Positions 10,618 to 21,365 of a DNA stretch of 64,000 nucleotides are shown one piece after another. Numbering within the stretch: the first letter of the stretch is position 1; every line of letters starts with the position of its first letter. Under the pieces are notes generated by a model. It worked only from the letters and a program-made list of their open reading frames with translations. It was not told the origin of the DNA and searched no databases. The translations under genes and the position numbers were made by a program. Origin of the DNA: Cacajao melanocephalus (Eukaryota; Chordata; Mammalia; Primates; Pitheciidae); the NCBI GenBank assembly GCA_963573385.1, contig CAUYLG010026991.1, positions 1 through 64,000 of the forward strand, in the 5' to 3' direction.

Positions 10618-11540
10618 AGAATTTTATTGTTTCAACATAGGACATGTAGACATGTCAACATACGAACTTTTGAGGCTATAATCACAGCTCCAAGCACGTG
10701 ACCTCTTTTGATGATGGCAGATTGCCTTCCACACAGTGGGAAGCACAGGGTAGGATGTCAAGGGCCCATGGATAGAGAAAGAAGAGTAATCAGTTTGTGC
10801 AAAGAGTGTCTTCTTCTCATCCACCATGACATTAACATAGGGGAGCAGGACATCAGCGCATGAACAGAGGCAAGAGAGGATGTTGATTAAAAGGCCATCT
10901 GACATTGTGGAACCCTCAGAGGAGATATGCATGGTCAAACCCACTCTCCATGGAGCCTGCAAAGGAGACAGTAGCCCCCTTGGGTATCAGCAGCAGACTA
11001 GAAGGAACACAGGATAAAGGACATCTGCCACCACCCTGTTGCCCTTGGGCATTATATCCTGCAGGTGGCACTCCTGTCAGAACATGGTGAAAGTCAGCAC
11101 AGGTGCCCACCCAACAGGCGCAAGGATTGACGATGATGTCAACAGCCAAAGCCCCAAACTCAAGAGTGTGTCTGACATGAGTAATAGTCATCCTAAACTC
11201 CACCTGGCAGCACCATTTCAGTGGTGCAATCACACATAGTTCTATGAAATAAATCCCATGCCAGCCAATGGGAGCCTCCTGAGTGCTGGGTCATTCTCCT
11301 GGAACTGGGGCTTGGCCAGGGGGCCCAGGATGACCCTATAGGCATTGTCCTAGAGCTTCTTGGGGCATCTGTTTGACTCCATTCCTTCACGCCCATACAT
11401 GGGATAAAGGGACAAAGAGTGCCCCAGATGGAAGAAATGGAGGCCAAATTATATTTTAAAGAAGATACTCCAAAGTATGGGGCCTCTTTGTGAAGTTCCA
11501 CTGGCTTCAGCCTGAGGTTATGCATGCTGCCTGTCTTCAA
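10618..11540 (-). pseudogene. Unrecognised decayed segment with coding-like pieces
   Basis: Read on the minus strand, three overlapping open stretches (11540-11193, 11233-10916, 10962-10624) pass from one frame to another and end just before an AATAAA at about 10629-10624. This pattern would suit a frameshifted dead gene copy or an internal ERV fragment. I do not recognise the protein in any frame, see no A tail after the AATAAA, and see no motif. It may simply be unique DNA with chance open frames. Confidence 0.25.
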
Positions 11541-11689
11541 TAAGATTATACATGCAGGTTTTTATGGTGCCCCTCTTGCCTTTGACTTGATCAGGCTCCA
11601 ATGCTCGATCATCTTTCTTTTTCCCAAATGTGCCACCCTGTTTTATGCCCCTGCATTGTAAATATGACAAGTGATTTTTCTTCTTCCAG

Positions 11690-11805
11690 AAAACCTTTTC
11701 CCTTCTTCCTCTTTTGGTAGATACTGTTTTATTCCTCAACATCTGGCATATGTATTACCTCCTTCATGAAATCTTCTAAAACCTTTCCGTCTGCCCCTTC
11801 TAAAA
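11690..11805 (+). mobile_element. L2 fragment (3' region)
   Basis: Sequence such as ATTACCTCCTTCATGAAATCTTCTAAAACC resembles the L2 segment for 'tcacctcctcagtgaggcc'. Weak. Confidence 0.4.
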
Positions 11806-11839
11806 TTTCATGACATGTGAAAACAGAACATCTGTTCTT

Positions 11840-11950
11840 TCACTTATCCAGCCAAGGAAAACTTTTTGGTGAGCACCTATTCTGTGCAAAACACTGTTCC
11901 AGGCATGTGGCAACAACAGTGAACAAAACAGACCTCACAGAGCCAACCAG
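11840..11950 (-). mobile_element. L2 3'-end fragment
   Basis: GAGCACCTATTCTGTGCAAAACACTGTTCCAGGCATG, then 'acaacagtgaacaaaacaga' with CCTCACAGAGCC, the reversed L2 3' end. Confidence 0.75.
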
Positions 11951-12005
11951 GCTCCCTCTGGACACTATATATTCCTATTTCTACTTACCCTGTTGTATTG
12001 AAGTA

Positions 12006-12229
12006 ATCTGTCAGCAAACTTTTTCTGTAAAGGGCCAGATAGTCAATATCATAGACTTTGCAGGACATATGCTCTCTATTCCAACTACTTAGCTCTGCTG
12101 TTGTAGCACAAAAGCAGCCATAGGCAATATGCAAACAAATGCACGTGACTATGTTCCAATAAAACTTTATTTACAAAAATAGATGATGAGCTGGATTTTC
12201 CCCACTAGCCCTAGTTTGCTGACTTGTGC
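12006..12229 (+). mobile_element. hAT-Charlie element, copy 1
   Basis: Starts near the TIR with GTCAGCAAACTTTTTCTGTAAAGGGCCAGATAG and ends with CTAGTTTGCTGACTTG, so both terminal inverted repeats are visible. The centre contains 'ttccaataaaactttattta' and CAAAAATAG. Same family as 14553-14877 and 25904-26118, in the opposite orientation. Non-coding. Confidence 0.9.
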
Positions 12230-12380
12230 AATAGAACGTAAGCTCCATGAGAACAACTCTTTTTAATTCTTTTTTCTTATTATTTTTTTCACTGCTCTAT
12301 CCTTAGCGCTTAGAACAGTGCCTTGGACATCGAAGGTCCATGGTATGGATTTGCTGAACAAGAGAAGTGAGTGGATATCG
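12230..12380 (+). mobile_element. L2 3'-end fragment
   Basis: GTAAGCTCCATGAGAACAAC, CACTGCTCTATCCTTAGCGCTTAGAACAGTGCC and TGGATTTGCTGAACAAG follow the L2 3' terminus. It begins right after the hAT copy, and with the reversed L2 at 11840 may mark an L2-rich patch. Confidence 0.8.
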
Positions 12381-13139
12381 TCCATGAAACTGGAAGTTCC
12401 TGAAAGGTAGGGCCTTATGCGCACGGTGGTCAGCTTGGAGAACGTGTTAGGTAAATGCGTGTTGAGTAGATAGATAAATAATTGGAAAACCTCCTGCCTG
12501 CGCCCTTTGTCCTATGCCTCTGGTGGCTGAGGGCAGGAACTGAGAAGGTCCAAGCCAGCCTGATTATCCTGTCCTGGTTGCAGCTGCCTCCTCGGCAACT
12601 CCTCTGATGAGGAACCAGCATCAGAACTCCAGGCAGCCTTGCCCACCCCGGCGCCTGCCCTCGACTCTCTCAGCCACAGCCTGCTGCAATCTTGTAAGGC
12701 AGAAGTTCCTTTCTAGGGAAACTGGCAGCGGAAATGGCCATTAAAGTTAAACATGACTAACTGTCAGAGGAAAGTAGTGACAACAGGAGCCCCAGCCGCC
12801 ACCATCAAGCCATCTGTCAACACCGGCCTATTGGGTTTCCCAGGGCGCGCCTTCCTAAGTGGGGGTCAGTGGATTGGCTCAGACAGGCAGGGCTCTGGCA
12901 TTTGGCGGGGTCTGTCAGCTGAAATGCAGAGGTGAAGCTGTTGTCACTTGGGAAATTTGGGCATGACAAGTGTAGGCAGATAAAGACGAGGAGGAAGAGA
13001 GGGTGGGGGTGCTGGGTTGGGGGACAGGAGGGTGTAGCTGGCCAGAGGGGCCCTCGGCTGCTGGGGCCTCATGGAGAAAGGAAGCAGCTCTTCTTCTGTT
13101 TCATGTCAACTTTGCTGTCATTGGGTAGTGGGTAAGATT
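12381..13139. other. Unique sequence with a moderate CpG patch
   Basis: No transposon recognised. The part from 12640 to 12870 carries more CpG than its surroundings (CCCGGCGCCTG, GGGCGCGCC) but is too short and sparse for a CpG island. Confidence 0.5.
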
Positions 13140-13545
13140 TCAAACAGATAAATGCCCCTTTGGGAAGCTGGAATGCCTTGGCAGACAATTTTAGGCCTTG
13201 ATCTGATTGATAAATCCTTTGTGACAAGAGGGGATGAGAGAGGCCCCCGGTTTGGTACGTATAAATAGGAAATTAGCTGGCAAAGTTGTCAAAGATAATT
13301 AACTTTCCGATTCTGCGGGTCTATTCAGGTTGACATCCTGAAATTATTTAGAAATGCACATGTCAATGCTCTGACAGAATTTGGGGCTGATTAGATAAAC
13401 AGATTTGGAGATGCTTGATTGTAAAATGATGTAAGCGCTTAGCTGGTGTTTTATTGCGGCGTGCTTCTGTGAGCTGCAGTGGATGTCGCAGGGAGAAGGA
13501 TTTTGTTATGGGGGGTGGAGATAGGGAGATTGAATTGCATGTGCA
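13140..13545. promoter_or_regulatory. Candidate conserved non-coding element
   Basis: Repeat-free, AT-rich block with clustered motif-like strings: 'aaagataattaactttcc' (GATA plus TAATTA homeodomain core), TCCTTTGTGACAAG (SOX-like), TGATTGATAAATCC, TTAGATAAACAGA. There is no coding potential. The regulatory role is inferred only from composition and motif density. Confidence 0.25.
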
Positions 13546-14034
13546 ACTCACAACACATTTGCTTTCTTCCTTCTTTTACTCTTAATGAGTTGAGAAATTC
13601 CGAACCCTGAATTTAATTGCAGTTAACCTTGGATTCAACCTCAGGACTCTCCCTCAAGTCTCAACCTCCAGTAGGAAGGGAAGCATTCTGAGGCACTCAG
13701 AGGCAGATGCCTTCTTCTCTCTGTCCAGCCCAGTTTTGTTGAGGGCAGTGCAGCGTGCAGAGTCCCTGAGAGCTGCCGCTGTTACTGATTCGTAATCACT
13801 TTGGGTAAATACCCAGGCCTGGTGCTCTTTTAAAAGGGGAGAAAGCCGCCTTTGGCATTTCCATCTTGTTACTAGGAATTGTCTCTTTAAAAAGATCAGT
13901 TTAGAGCCAAACTCTTCCAAAGAAGAAACACCCTTTCTCCAGGGTAGACAACAAGGGATGAAAACCCACATTGGCTGAGTCCTACTGACGCCACTGTGGA
14001 CGCTGCGTTGTGATTTGCTCATTTTAATCTCCAT
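13546..14034. other. Unique sequence, no recognised feature
   Basis: Holds a 129-codon open frame on the minus strand (14043-13654) with no recognisable motif and ordinary non-coding composition. It was not accepted as a gene. Confidence 0.45.
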
Positions 14035-14130
14035 AGTTTTCATGCGAGGTACGTGTTTCTCAATTGTCTAATGAGAAAACAGATACTTAGAGAGTTTAAA
14101 TGAGCTGGTGGAGGTAACCCAGCTATTTAA
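14035..14130 (+). mobile_element. MIR fragment
   Basis: 'caattgtctaatgagaaaac' with AGATACTTAGAGAGTTTAAATGAGCTG and AACCCAGCTA corresponds to the MIR core. Confidence 0.6.
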
Positions 14131-14150
14131 GAGGAGAAATTTAAGAGGCA

Positions 14151-14447
14151 AGTCCTTGCCTTCAAACTCCTCCTAGTCTAGTAAGAGACTCCTCCATCAT
14201 CTGAAGTTGATGTCAAAGGAACATCTTTGCTGTCGTTGTTAAAAATAAAGTTAACTAACATATTAAGAGCAGGATCAGCTTCAAACCCCTTCCTCAGTAA
14301 GGGGGTTAGGGGCTTGTAATACTGCAGAGCCATGTCCTAAACGAGATCCCTTGTCAATTTCCGTTTCTGGGGCTGTTTGCTGGGATCTTCCAGGACTAGC
14401 CACAGACCATAAGGAAACTGAACGCAAGGTTCAGAGGCAGATTTCCT
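14151..14447 (+). repeat. Local direct duplication 2, copy A
   Basis: Matches 15908-16173 in the same orientation at roughly 80-85% by eye. Shared blocks: 'ttgccttcaaact', 'ggatcagcttc', 'ggggcttgtaatactgcaga', GCCACAGACCATAA. Copy A has about 25-30 bases after GAGCCAT that copy B lacks. The unit does not match a repeat family that I know. Confidence 0.85.
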
Positions 14448-14552
14448 TGAACTCAGGTGTAATTGCCTCCCCTTTCCCCCAGTTCCTAACATTTTATTCT
14501 GTTTCACATGACCATAGACTCTTGGATAAAAGGGAGTTGAAGTTACCTAGTC

Positions 14553-14877
14553 TAGGAGTCAGTAACTCATGACCCATGGGGCCAAATCCATCCGGCTGTT
14601 TTTGAGTGGCCCACACACAAGAATGTTTTGATATTTTTAAATGGATGGGAAAAATCCAAAGAAAAAAATTTCATGACATGTGAAAACTATATAACATTCA
14701 AATCTGAATGTTCATAAAGTTTTATTGGAACACAGCTTTGCTCGTAAATGCATGTACCCCTGTGGCTGCTTTTGTGCTGCTGTTGCAGAGCTGCATAGCT
14801 GTGACACACTACATGGCCTTCAAAGCTGAACATATTTACTCTCTGGTCCTTCACAGAAAACATTTGCTGACTCCTGG
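14553..14877 (-). mobile_element. hAT-Charlie element, copy 2
   Basis: Longer copy of the family at 12006: starts CTAGGAGTCAGTAACTCATGACCC, includes 'aaagttttattggaacacag', and ends CATTTGCTGACTCCTGG. It retains an internal stretch (AATTTCATGACATGTGAAAAC) absent from copy 1. Confidence 0.88.
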
Positions 14878-14889
14878 TTTAATTCTGTG

Positions 14890-15085
14890 TTTCAGCGAGA
14901 GCTTATTGCGCTTAGATGCTAACAAACACTGGGAAAAACTCTCTCAACAGGCACTACCTAATTTACACCATCAACGACTTAAAGTGGGTGCTATTAGCTA
15001 TCATTTTAAACAGGTGAGGAAACAGATTCAGAAGTTCAGGAAGCTGGTTGGCTAACCACTGTGCCAGGATTCACAGCCCAGCCTG
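14890..15085 (+). mobile_element. MIR element
   Basis: CACCATCAACGACTTAAAGTGGGTGCTATTA, 'acaggtgaggaaacagattc' and CTAACCACTGTGCCAGGATTCACAGCCCAGCC match the MIR core and 3' flank. Confidence 0.65.
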
Positions 15086-15194
15086 CCTGATTTCACACAC
15101 AAATCACATGCTCCACATATGCTCACTATGTTTCTGTTTTACTATGTTCCATGTTACCTGGATGTGGCTTTTCTGGGCTAGTTGCTCAGGATAC

Positions 15195-15316
15195 AGTAGT
15201 GATTACCATTGTGATGGAAAGAATAGCACCACCAAAGGTGTCTATACTCTAATCCCCAGAACCTGTGAATATGCTACCTCAATGACAAAAGGCACTTTGT
15301 AGACATCATTAAGGGC
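15195..15316 (+). mobile_element. MLT1-type LTR, left of an Alu
   Basis: CTATACTCTAATCCCCAGAACCTGTGAATATGCTACCTCAATGACAAAAGG is an MLT1-type LTR start. It is broken by a minus-strand Alu, and the sequence TAAGGG is repeated on both sides of that insertion. Confidence 0.8.
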
Positions 15317-15612
15317 TTTTTTTTTTTTTTTTTGACAGAGTCTTGCTCTGTCGCCCAGGCTGGAATGTAGTGGCACAACCTCAGCTCACTGTAACCACGG
15401 CCTCCTGGGTTCCAGACATTCTCCTGCCTCAGCCTCCAAGTAGCTGGGATTACAGGCACATACTACCACGCCTGGTTCATTTTTGTGTTTTTAGTAGAGA
15501 TGGGGGTTTGCCATGTTGGCCAGGCTGGTCGCTAACTCCTGACCTCAAGTGATCTTCCTGCCTCGACCTCCCAAAGTGCTGGGATTATAGGCATGAGTCA
15601 CCACACCTGGCC
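15317..15612 (-). mobile_element. Full-length Alu
   Basis: T tract, then GACAGAGTCTTGCTCTGTCGCCCAGGCTGGAATG, and on to GGGATTATAGGCATGAGTCACCACACCTGGCC. Inserted in the MLT1 LTR; TAAGGG flanks it as a probable target repeat. Confidence 0.97.
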
Positions 15613-15907
15613 TAAGGGTCTTGAAATGAGAAGATGATTCTGGATTTTTCAGGTGGATCCAATAATAGGGTCCTTCTAAGAGGAAGGAAAGAAGTTCGAA
15701 AGAGAAAGAGATGGAATGATGGAAGCAGATATTGGAGTGATGTGGGGCCACAAGCCAAGTAATGTGCTTGGGCTCTAGAAACTGGAAAAGACAAGAACAC
15801 GGATTTTTCTCCAGCCTCTAGAACTGCAAGAGAATATATTAGTGTTGCTTTAAGCCACAAGATTTGTGATAATATGTTCTATAGCAGTCATTTGAAATGA
15901 ATACACC
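15613..15907 (+). mobile_element. MLT1-type LTR, right of an Alu
   Basis: TTGAAATGAGAAGATGATTCTGGATTTTTCAGGTGG, 'gccacaagccaagtaatgtg', CTCCAGCCTCTAGAACTGCAAGAGAATA and TTTAAGCCACAAGATTTGTG follow MLT1 order to the LTR end. Duplication 2 copy B begins at once after it. Confidence 0.85.
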
Positions 15908-16173
15908 AGTCTTTGCCTTCAAACTGCTCATAGTGTAGCAAGAGTCTCATCTGTCACCTGATGTAGACTTCAGAGGAAAGTCTTTGCTGTAAGTGTTAAA
16001 AGTAAAGTTAAGCAATATATTAAGAACAGGATCAGCTTCCAACCCCTTCCTAAATAAGGGGTTTAGGGGCTTGTAATACTGCAGAGCCATTCCAGTTTCT
16101 GGAGCTGAATGCTGGCATCTTCCAGGACCAGCCACAGACCATAAAGAAACCGAATACAAAGAGGCAAATTTCC
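15908..16173 (+). repeat. Local direct duplication 2, copy B
   Basis: Second copy of 14151-14447, starting 1757 bases downstream and beginning precisely at the end of the MLT1 LTR. It lacks the block after GAGCCAT found in copy A. Confidence 0.85.
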
Positions 16174-17530
16174 TCCCAAGTTGTGCTCCAGCTTTCACAA
16201 CTTGCATCATACATCTTGGGTTGAACTCAGGCTTCCTGGCACATAGCATGCAGCTGACCTCGCGCTCTGCAGTGAGTTTGCTTCTCCTGGTTAGTGAGGA
16301 GCTCGACTTTTGCAAAAGGGAAATCACAGTCTTGCCTGAGTTTTATTAGTATTGTGACCATTTGCAAATTAATTTGGAAGGCAATATAATTTACCTCTTG
16401 TATAGAATTCACTTTTGATTACCGCCATGCCACTGAAGTGCCAGATTTCCCGAAAGCTCTTATTATGAGAAATTAAGATACCTTTCTCCCTCATCCAAAT
16501 AAAATAAACATATAGCTGTGGGATGCAATCGAATTAAAAAAGTATCATTTAATCCAGGGAACGTAATTATTTGAATGAAACTGGAGAGGAGAAACTCAAT
16601 CTAGGGTTTGAATGTTGACATGAGATTTTGAAGACTATTTTCACTCATCACTGACTTTTAATAGCTCTTTGTAGAGAATAATTTGCAGCATAAACCTTGT
16701 TCATATGAGATTGGTTATTTCAAAATCATGTTGAATCCCAAGCAAAAGCCATTCCCTAGACCACTGTTGGGGGTTGGGGGAGTGCCAATGTGTTGGAGCA
16801 GATATCCTAGGAGTAGTATTTAACCACATATTGCTATGAATCTTTTTCTTTAATGGTAAACAGAATGGTTTTATTTTCTTGGGTCATGCTTTATTCAAGA
16901 TGTCACTTGAGAAGACAGCAGAAAAGTTAGCTGCTGTGTGTGTACCATGTATTCCTCTGTGTATCTTTTATGTGTGTTTACAGCATGGTTTATGGACTTG
17001 AGAAAATGACCCTAATTTTCAATGACTGGAATGTATGTTTTAAGCTTTGTTGCAACAGTTAAGGTTGCTGTCATGTGTCCCCTTGGAAGTTAGCACTTTG
17101 GTGTACAACCTGCCTGGTTTCCAACTTTCAGCCTTTGCTATTCTTTGAGTGCTTTCTCTGGCTGCCAGAGCCCAGTCGGCCTGCATTCAGAGCAATATTG
17201 GAATGTACAGTAGGAATTAGTAGCCCTCAATTAAGAACTTATGTGAATTGGTGGATTGAAACAGACATCTCTGTCCTGGAGTGGGGGTGGGGAGTGTGTA
17301 ACCACAAGCCTTTTCTTGTGTTCTCCTAGTATCTTCTAGCAAGAGTCCCAGTTTGCCCGTGATGGTAGCTCACTGGAATATTCACCTTTTCCACAGTTTC
17401 CTTCTCGTCCTCATCTCATTCTTCTACTTCTTGCTGGCTTTTCCTAAGCTATCTCCCAAGTAAACCACTTCCATCCATATCCTTGTTTTGCTGTCCTTTT
17501 GGGGAAAACAAAATCAAAACAATCACTTTA
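16174..17530. other. Unique AT-rich sequence
   Basis: No transposon recognised. The part from 16430 to 16740 has a dense run of TAAT/ATTA cores (CGAATTAAAAAAGTATCATTTAATCC, CGTAATTATTTGAATG) and is a weak candidate for a regulatory element. Confidence 0.45.
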
Positions 17531-17534
17531 CATG

Positions 17535-17825
17535 TTTGTTTGCTTACTTATTCATTAAATACTTGTTGGGAGCCTGTTCTGAGCCAGTGGCAGAGAACTA
17601 GGTAAGATCCCTGCCTGCAGGAACATACATCCCGGTGAGCAGGCAGATGTTAAACCAGCAAACAGACATGAAAAGGACAGGTTTGGGTTGAACCTATGTG
17701 CCCTACTGGAAATAAACAGGGTAGTGGGAGGAGTGAGAAGAGAATATTTATACTGAGCAGCCTGGAGTATCCCACTGTGAGCTGATGACCTTTGAGCTCA
17801 GGCTGGAGAATGAAAAGGAGCCAGA
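17535..17825 (-). mobile_element. L2 3'-region fragment
   Basis: TTATTCATTAAATACTTGTTGGGAGCC, GATCCCTGCCTGCAGGAACATACAT, 'ataaacagggtagtgggagg' and AAAAGGAGCCAGACATAC follow the reversed L2 order. Confidence 0.8.
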
Positions 17826-18388
17826 CATACAAAATCTAGGGGAACATTGAAATGTTAAAATATATATAAAAGAGGACATCACATTTAGAGTGTTGAGCAC
17901 ATGAGGGATGATGAGGATTTGATATGGGAATCACGGTAGGAAAGGGAAGCAGGCTCTGAATTATCCAGTATCTTATGAGCTGTGTTAAAACTTTATATTT
18001 TAAGAGGAAACAACAACTCATGTTAAAATCCTTCTGGAGAAACCAGACTATTTGCAAGTGAATTTAACCATCTGAAATTATTGTATGTTTTATTGGTAGT
18101 TATTAGACTAATTATCCATAGCTAGTAGACTAAGTCATCATCATTGCTGATAATGTCTTGATTCATATAGATATATGATACGTATAGATATAATAATACA
18201 TATAGATTTAAAAGGAAAGGAAGTAATATTTTCTGTGAACTTTCTTAAGGCTACCTATTTGGCAACTTGCTTTCTGCCTGGTAACATAGTACTTGAATAC
18301 GTTCAGCAACCCGTAAAACCAGAGTGGTTTCTCATCCCTGCTTCATAAAGTGAGAAAAGGGAAGTTCAAGGAGTTTGGGGTTACTCAC
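17826..18388. other. Unique AT-rich sequence
   Basis: A short TA-rich patch with ATAGATATA units at 18165-18210. Otherwise nothing recognised. Confidence 0.5.
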
Positions 18389-18781
18389 TGTCTTGGTCTG
18401 CTTGTGTTGCTGTAAAGGAATCCCTAAGACGGGATAACTTACGAAGAAAAAGATTTATTTGGCTCATAATTCTGACGTCTGGCAAAGTTCAGGTGAAGAT
18501 TGGTGTCTTCATTTGGTGAGGGCTTCAGGCTGCTTCCACTCATGGTGGAAGGCAAAGGGGGAAATGCTGTGCGCAGAGGTCACATGGTGAGAGGGGAGGG
18601 CCAGTGGTAGAGCCTGGAGTTGCCAGGCTCTCATGGGAACCAGGAAAGGGAAAACTCACTTATTCCCATAAGGATGACACCAAGCCATTCATGAGAGATC
18701 CATACCCATAACCCAAACACCTTCTTCACCTCCAACTCCAATATTCGAGGTGAAGTAGTTCTCACCTCCAACACTGGGGAT
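18389..18781 (-). mobile_element. Older MaLR LTR (outer), main part
   Basis: GTCTTGGTCTGCTTGTGTTGCTGTAAAGGAATCCC, 'aaaaagatttatttggctca', GGCTTCAGGCTGCTTCCACTCATGGTGGAAGG and CACCTCCAACACTGGGGAT are the reversed MLT1A/MST-like LTR. It is interrupted at 18782 by a younger LTR and resumes at 19119. Confidence 0.88.
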
Positions 18782-19118
18782 TGTATTAGTCTGTTCTCAC
18801 ACTGCTAATAAAGACATACCAGAGACTGGGTGATTTATAAAGGAAAGAGGTTTAATGAACTCCCAGTTCCACATGGCTGGCAAGGCTTCACAATCATGAC
18901 ATCTTACATGGCAGCAGACAAGAAGCATGTACAGGAGAACTGCCCTTTATAAAGTAATCGAATCTCATGAGGCTCATTCACTGTCATGAGAATAGTATGG
19001 GAAAAACCCATCCCCATGATTCAGTTGCCTCCCACTCCGTCCTTCCCGTGACACATGGGGATTATGGGAGCTATGATTCAAGATGAGATTTGGGTGAGGA
19101 CACAGCCAAACCATATCA
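18782..19118 (-). mobile_element. MST/THE1-type solo LTR nested in an older LTR
   Basis: A complete 337-bp LTR from TGTATTAGTCTGTTCTCACACTGC to CAGCCAAACCATATCA (TG...CA ends). It is flanked by a perfect 5-bp repeat GGGAT (18777-18781 and 19119-19123), the target size of MaLR elements. Its presence inside another MaLR LTR gives the insertion order. Confidence 0.95.
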
Positions 19119-19170
19119 GGGATCAAATTTCAACATGAGATTTAGAGGGAACCCACATCCAAACTATGGA
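19119..19170 (-). mobile_element. Older MaLR LTR (outer), remaining end
   Basis: GGGATCAAATTTCAACATGAGATTTAGAGGG and CATCCAAACTATGGA are the missing end of the LTR broken at 18781. Confidence 0.88.
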
Positions 19171-20084
19171 TGGCACTTACCTAAAGCTGAGAGGGTTAGA
19201 AGAAGTTGAGTTGGGATTTGAACCTATATCTGTCTCCTGAATGAGTGGTCTTCCAATGATTAAACCTCATTCTCATTGCCATCTTTGCTTTGTTCAAAAC
19301 ACTGTTTAAAAGCTTTAATAAGCAATCAGTTACCAATAAGGACACTCATCTGAGATCATGATTTAGTAAAGAAAATGAGAATCATGTTGTTACCCTTATT
19401 GCTATGTAACTCACAGGTTTCTTCTTCAATAAAAATATTAACATATTTTGATTCTACCTTGTTAAGCTTAGAGTCAGGTGGTTTCTCTACTTCTATTTGT
19501 TATGTTTGGAAGACTCAGTACCTGGGGTGTGTGTGAGTGGGTGGGGTGCCCTGAAGATACGATAGTTGACTGCGCTTGGCATGTTTCTAGGGAAAGACCA
19601 AAAAAAAAGCTGGAGAAATGCTGCCTACCATTAAAATGAAAAATTTTCCTTAGCTGACTTATACCTGTAGGATTTGCTTAATTAGAAAAGGATTTGCCCA
19701 TCAACTGTAGATGGTTAAAGTGGTTTAATAATCTCTTAACAACTCTTATTTTTTGCCAATAGAGAGAAGGAAGAGGTATGAATGTAAAGAGGAATATTTT
19801 TGTTACTCTCTAATACCCCCTACCATCGATAAGGAATTTAGTCCTTGACGGCTTTACACTCCCAAAGAAAGCCTTTGGCTGTGGTGCTGAGGTGTCGTGT
19901 GGAGTAGTCGGGATGGTAGTAGGGTCCGTTAAAGTCTGGGATACTTGCTGGATGGATTAATATGAGTGATTCTGTTTGGATTCACTTTAAATTTAATATT
20001 AATAATGTTATTTCGTTAGCTGAGTTAAATCAACTGAGCTCATTTTAATATTTTGATTGGCATGGTCAATTAACACACTCATTA
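19171..20084. other. Unique AT-rich sequence
   Basis: No transposon recognised. The stretch from 19900 to 20080 has several homeodomain-like cores (TTTAATATTAATAATG, TTTCGTTAGCTGAGTTAAATC). Confidence 0.45.
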
Positions 20085-20900
20085 AAGAAATTATTGAGCA
20101 CTTAATATGTGCCAAGCACAGAGGATGTAGCTATGAACACATTGTAGAAGATCCCTTTTCCAATGCAGTTTCAGGCCAAAGGGAATTTCAAACAAATCCC
20201 CACACATCAGGTATTCACTGTGTTACGGTGATGCTAAAACACAGGGAAGTGATAGAGACCAGGGCATAGGGTGGGCAAGTCTTTAGGGAGGTGGTGGGGG
20301 GCAGTGGGTAGCAGCTGGAATCTGAGTGTTGAGTCTGACACCATGTGAAGATGTGGGAGAAGGCTATTCAGAAAAGGAAAATAGCAGATACAAAAGTCCT
20401 GGCCTGAATAAACTTTGTGTATTTAAAGAACAAAAATACAGCCACATGACTGAAGTCATGGAACCAAGTGGGAGAGAGGCTGAAGGAGATGTTGGTGAGG
20501 TAGGAAGGGTGAGGATTTTATACTAACTTGTGTTGGGAAACTGTTTTCATTAGGCACAATGACATTATTTGGTATTCATTTTTAAGACGGTTACAGTTCT
20601 TTTTGGGAGCAAGACCAGAACCAACCACACCAGTCAAGGAGCTATGGCAGCTGGCAAGGGGAAAATCACTGAGGCTTGGCATCAGGCAGTGGGGAGTATG
20701 GGGGGAAAAGTGGATGGATTTGTGAGAGGCCTTGCAGATATCAGCAGGACTTGCTGCTGAGTCAGATGACAGGAGGGAAAGAGAGGGAACAAGGGCGGCT
20801 GTGGTGGATGGGTCAGAACGACAGTGTGGCTGGTGATAGCATTTCTAGGGAGGAAGATCACTGAGGGAGAAGCTGGTTTAAACAGTAAATCAAGAGTTTT
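20085..20900 (-). mobile_element. Long L2 fragment
   Basis: 'attattgagcacttaatatg' with TGCCAAGCACAGAGG opens a reversed L2 3' end. Later pieces such as AGTCCTGGCCTGAATAAAC, GTGGGAGAGAGGCTGAAGGAGATG and AGGCCTTGCAGATATCAGCAGGACT continue the L2 order for about 800 bases. Confidence 0.7.
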
Positions 20901-21365
20901 GTTTCGGCCTTTGGTTTTAGAACCACAACTGGGGAAGTCATGAAGGGAGTTCTGTATATCATTCTAGACTAGCTGCAATTTTATTCTAGATGTTTAAAGG
21001 TCAAAATTAAAACCTCAGGCCAGTTAAAATGACTCTATAGCCTGACAAGGTTCAAACCCTCCCATGTGTAATAATAATGTTTGTTCTTTGAGTCTTCATC
21101 CAAAGTAAGAAAAAAATCCTTATTCTTCTTTTATATATAAAATGATTTTTTACATAATTCTTGAACCTTGAAATATGTAGTGTGTGTATTGGGTAGAGGG
21201 GGGACTGTATATATGAAAGAAAGATAAAAATCTTTCATTTCTGTGTTTTTTACAGGTATTTGACACTCATATTAGCTTTGTAAGACTCAGAGCAAATCTA
21301 TAAATTTGGTACTTGTATCATTATGATTAAGTTTGGCCTCACATTAAAAATATACTCTCCGACAG
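20901..21365. other. Unique sequence, no recognised feature
   Basis: AT-rich, nothing diagnostic. Confidence 0.5.

Noticed and set aside
12640..12930. Possible CpG island/promoter
   Set aside because: CpG enrichment is modest and short; no exon-like sequence or other promoter feature follows.
13654..14043. 129-codon minus-strand frame
   Set aside because: No motif and ordinary non-coding composition; ends in a MIR boundary region.
12006..14877. hAT copies 1 and 2 as a long palindrome
   Set aside because: They are oppositely oriented, but as independent insertions of a common family 2.3 kb apart with different internal content.
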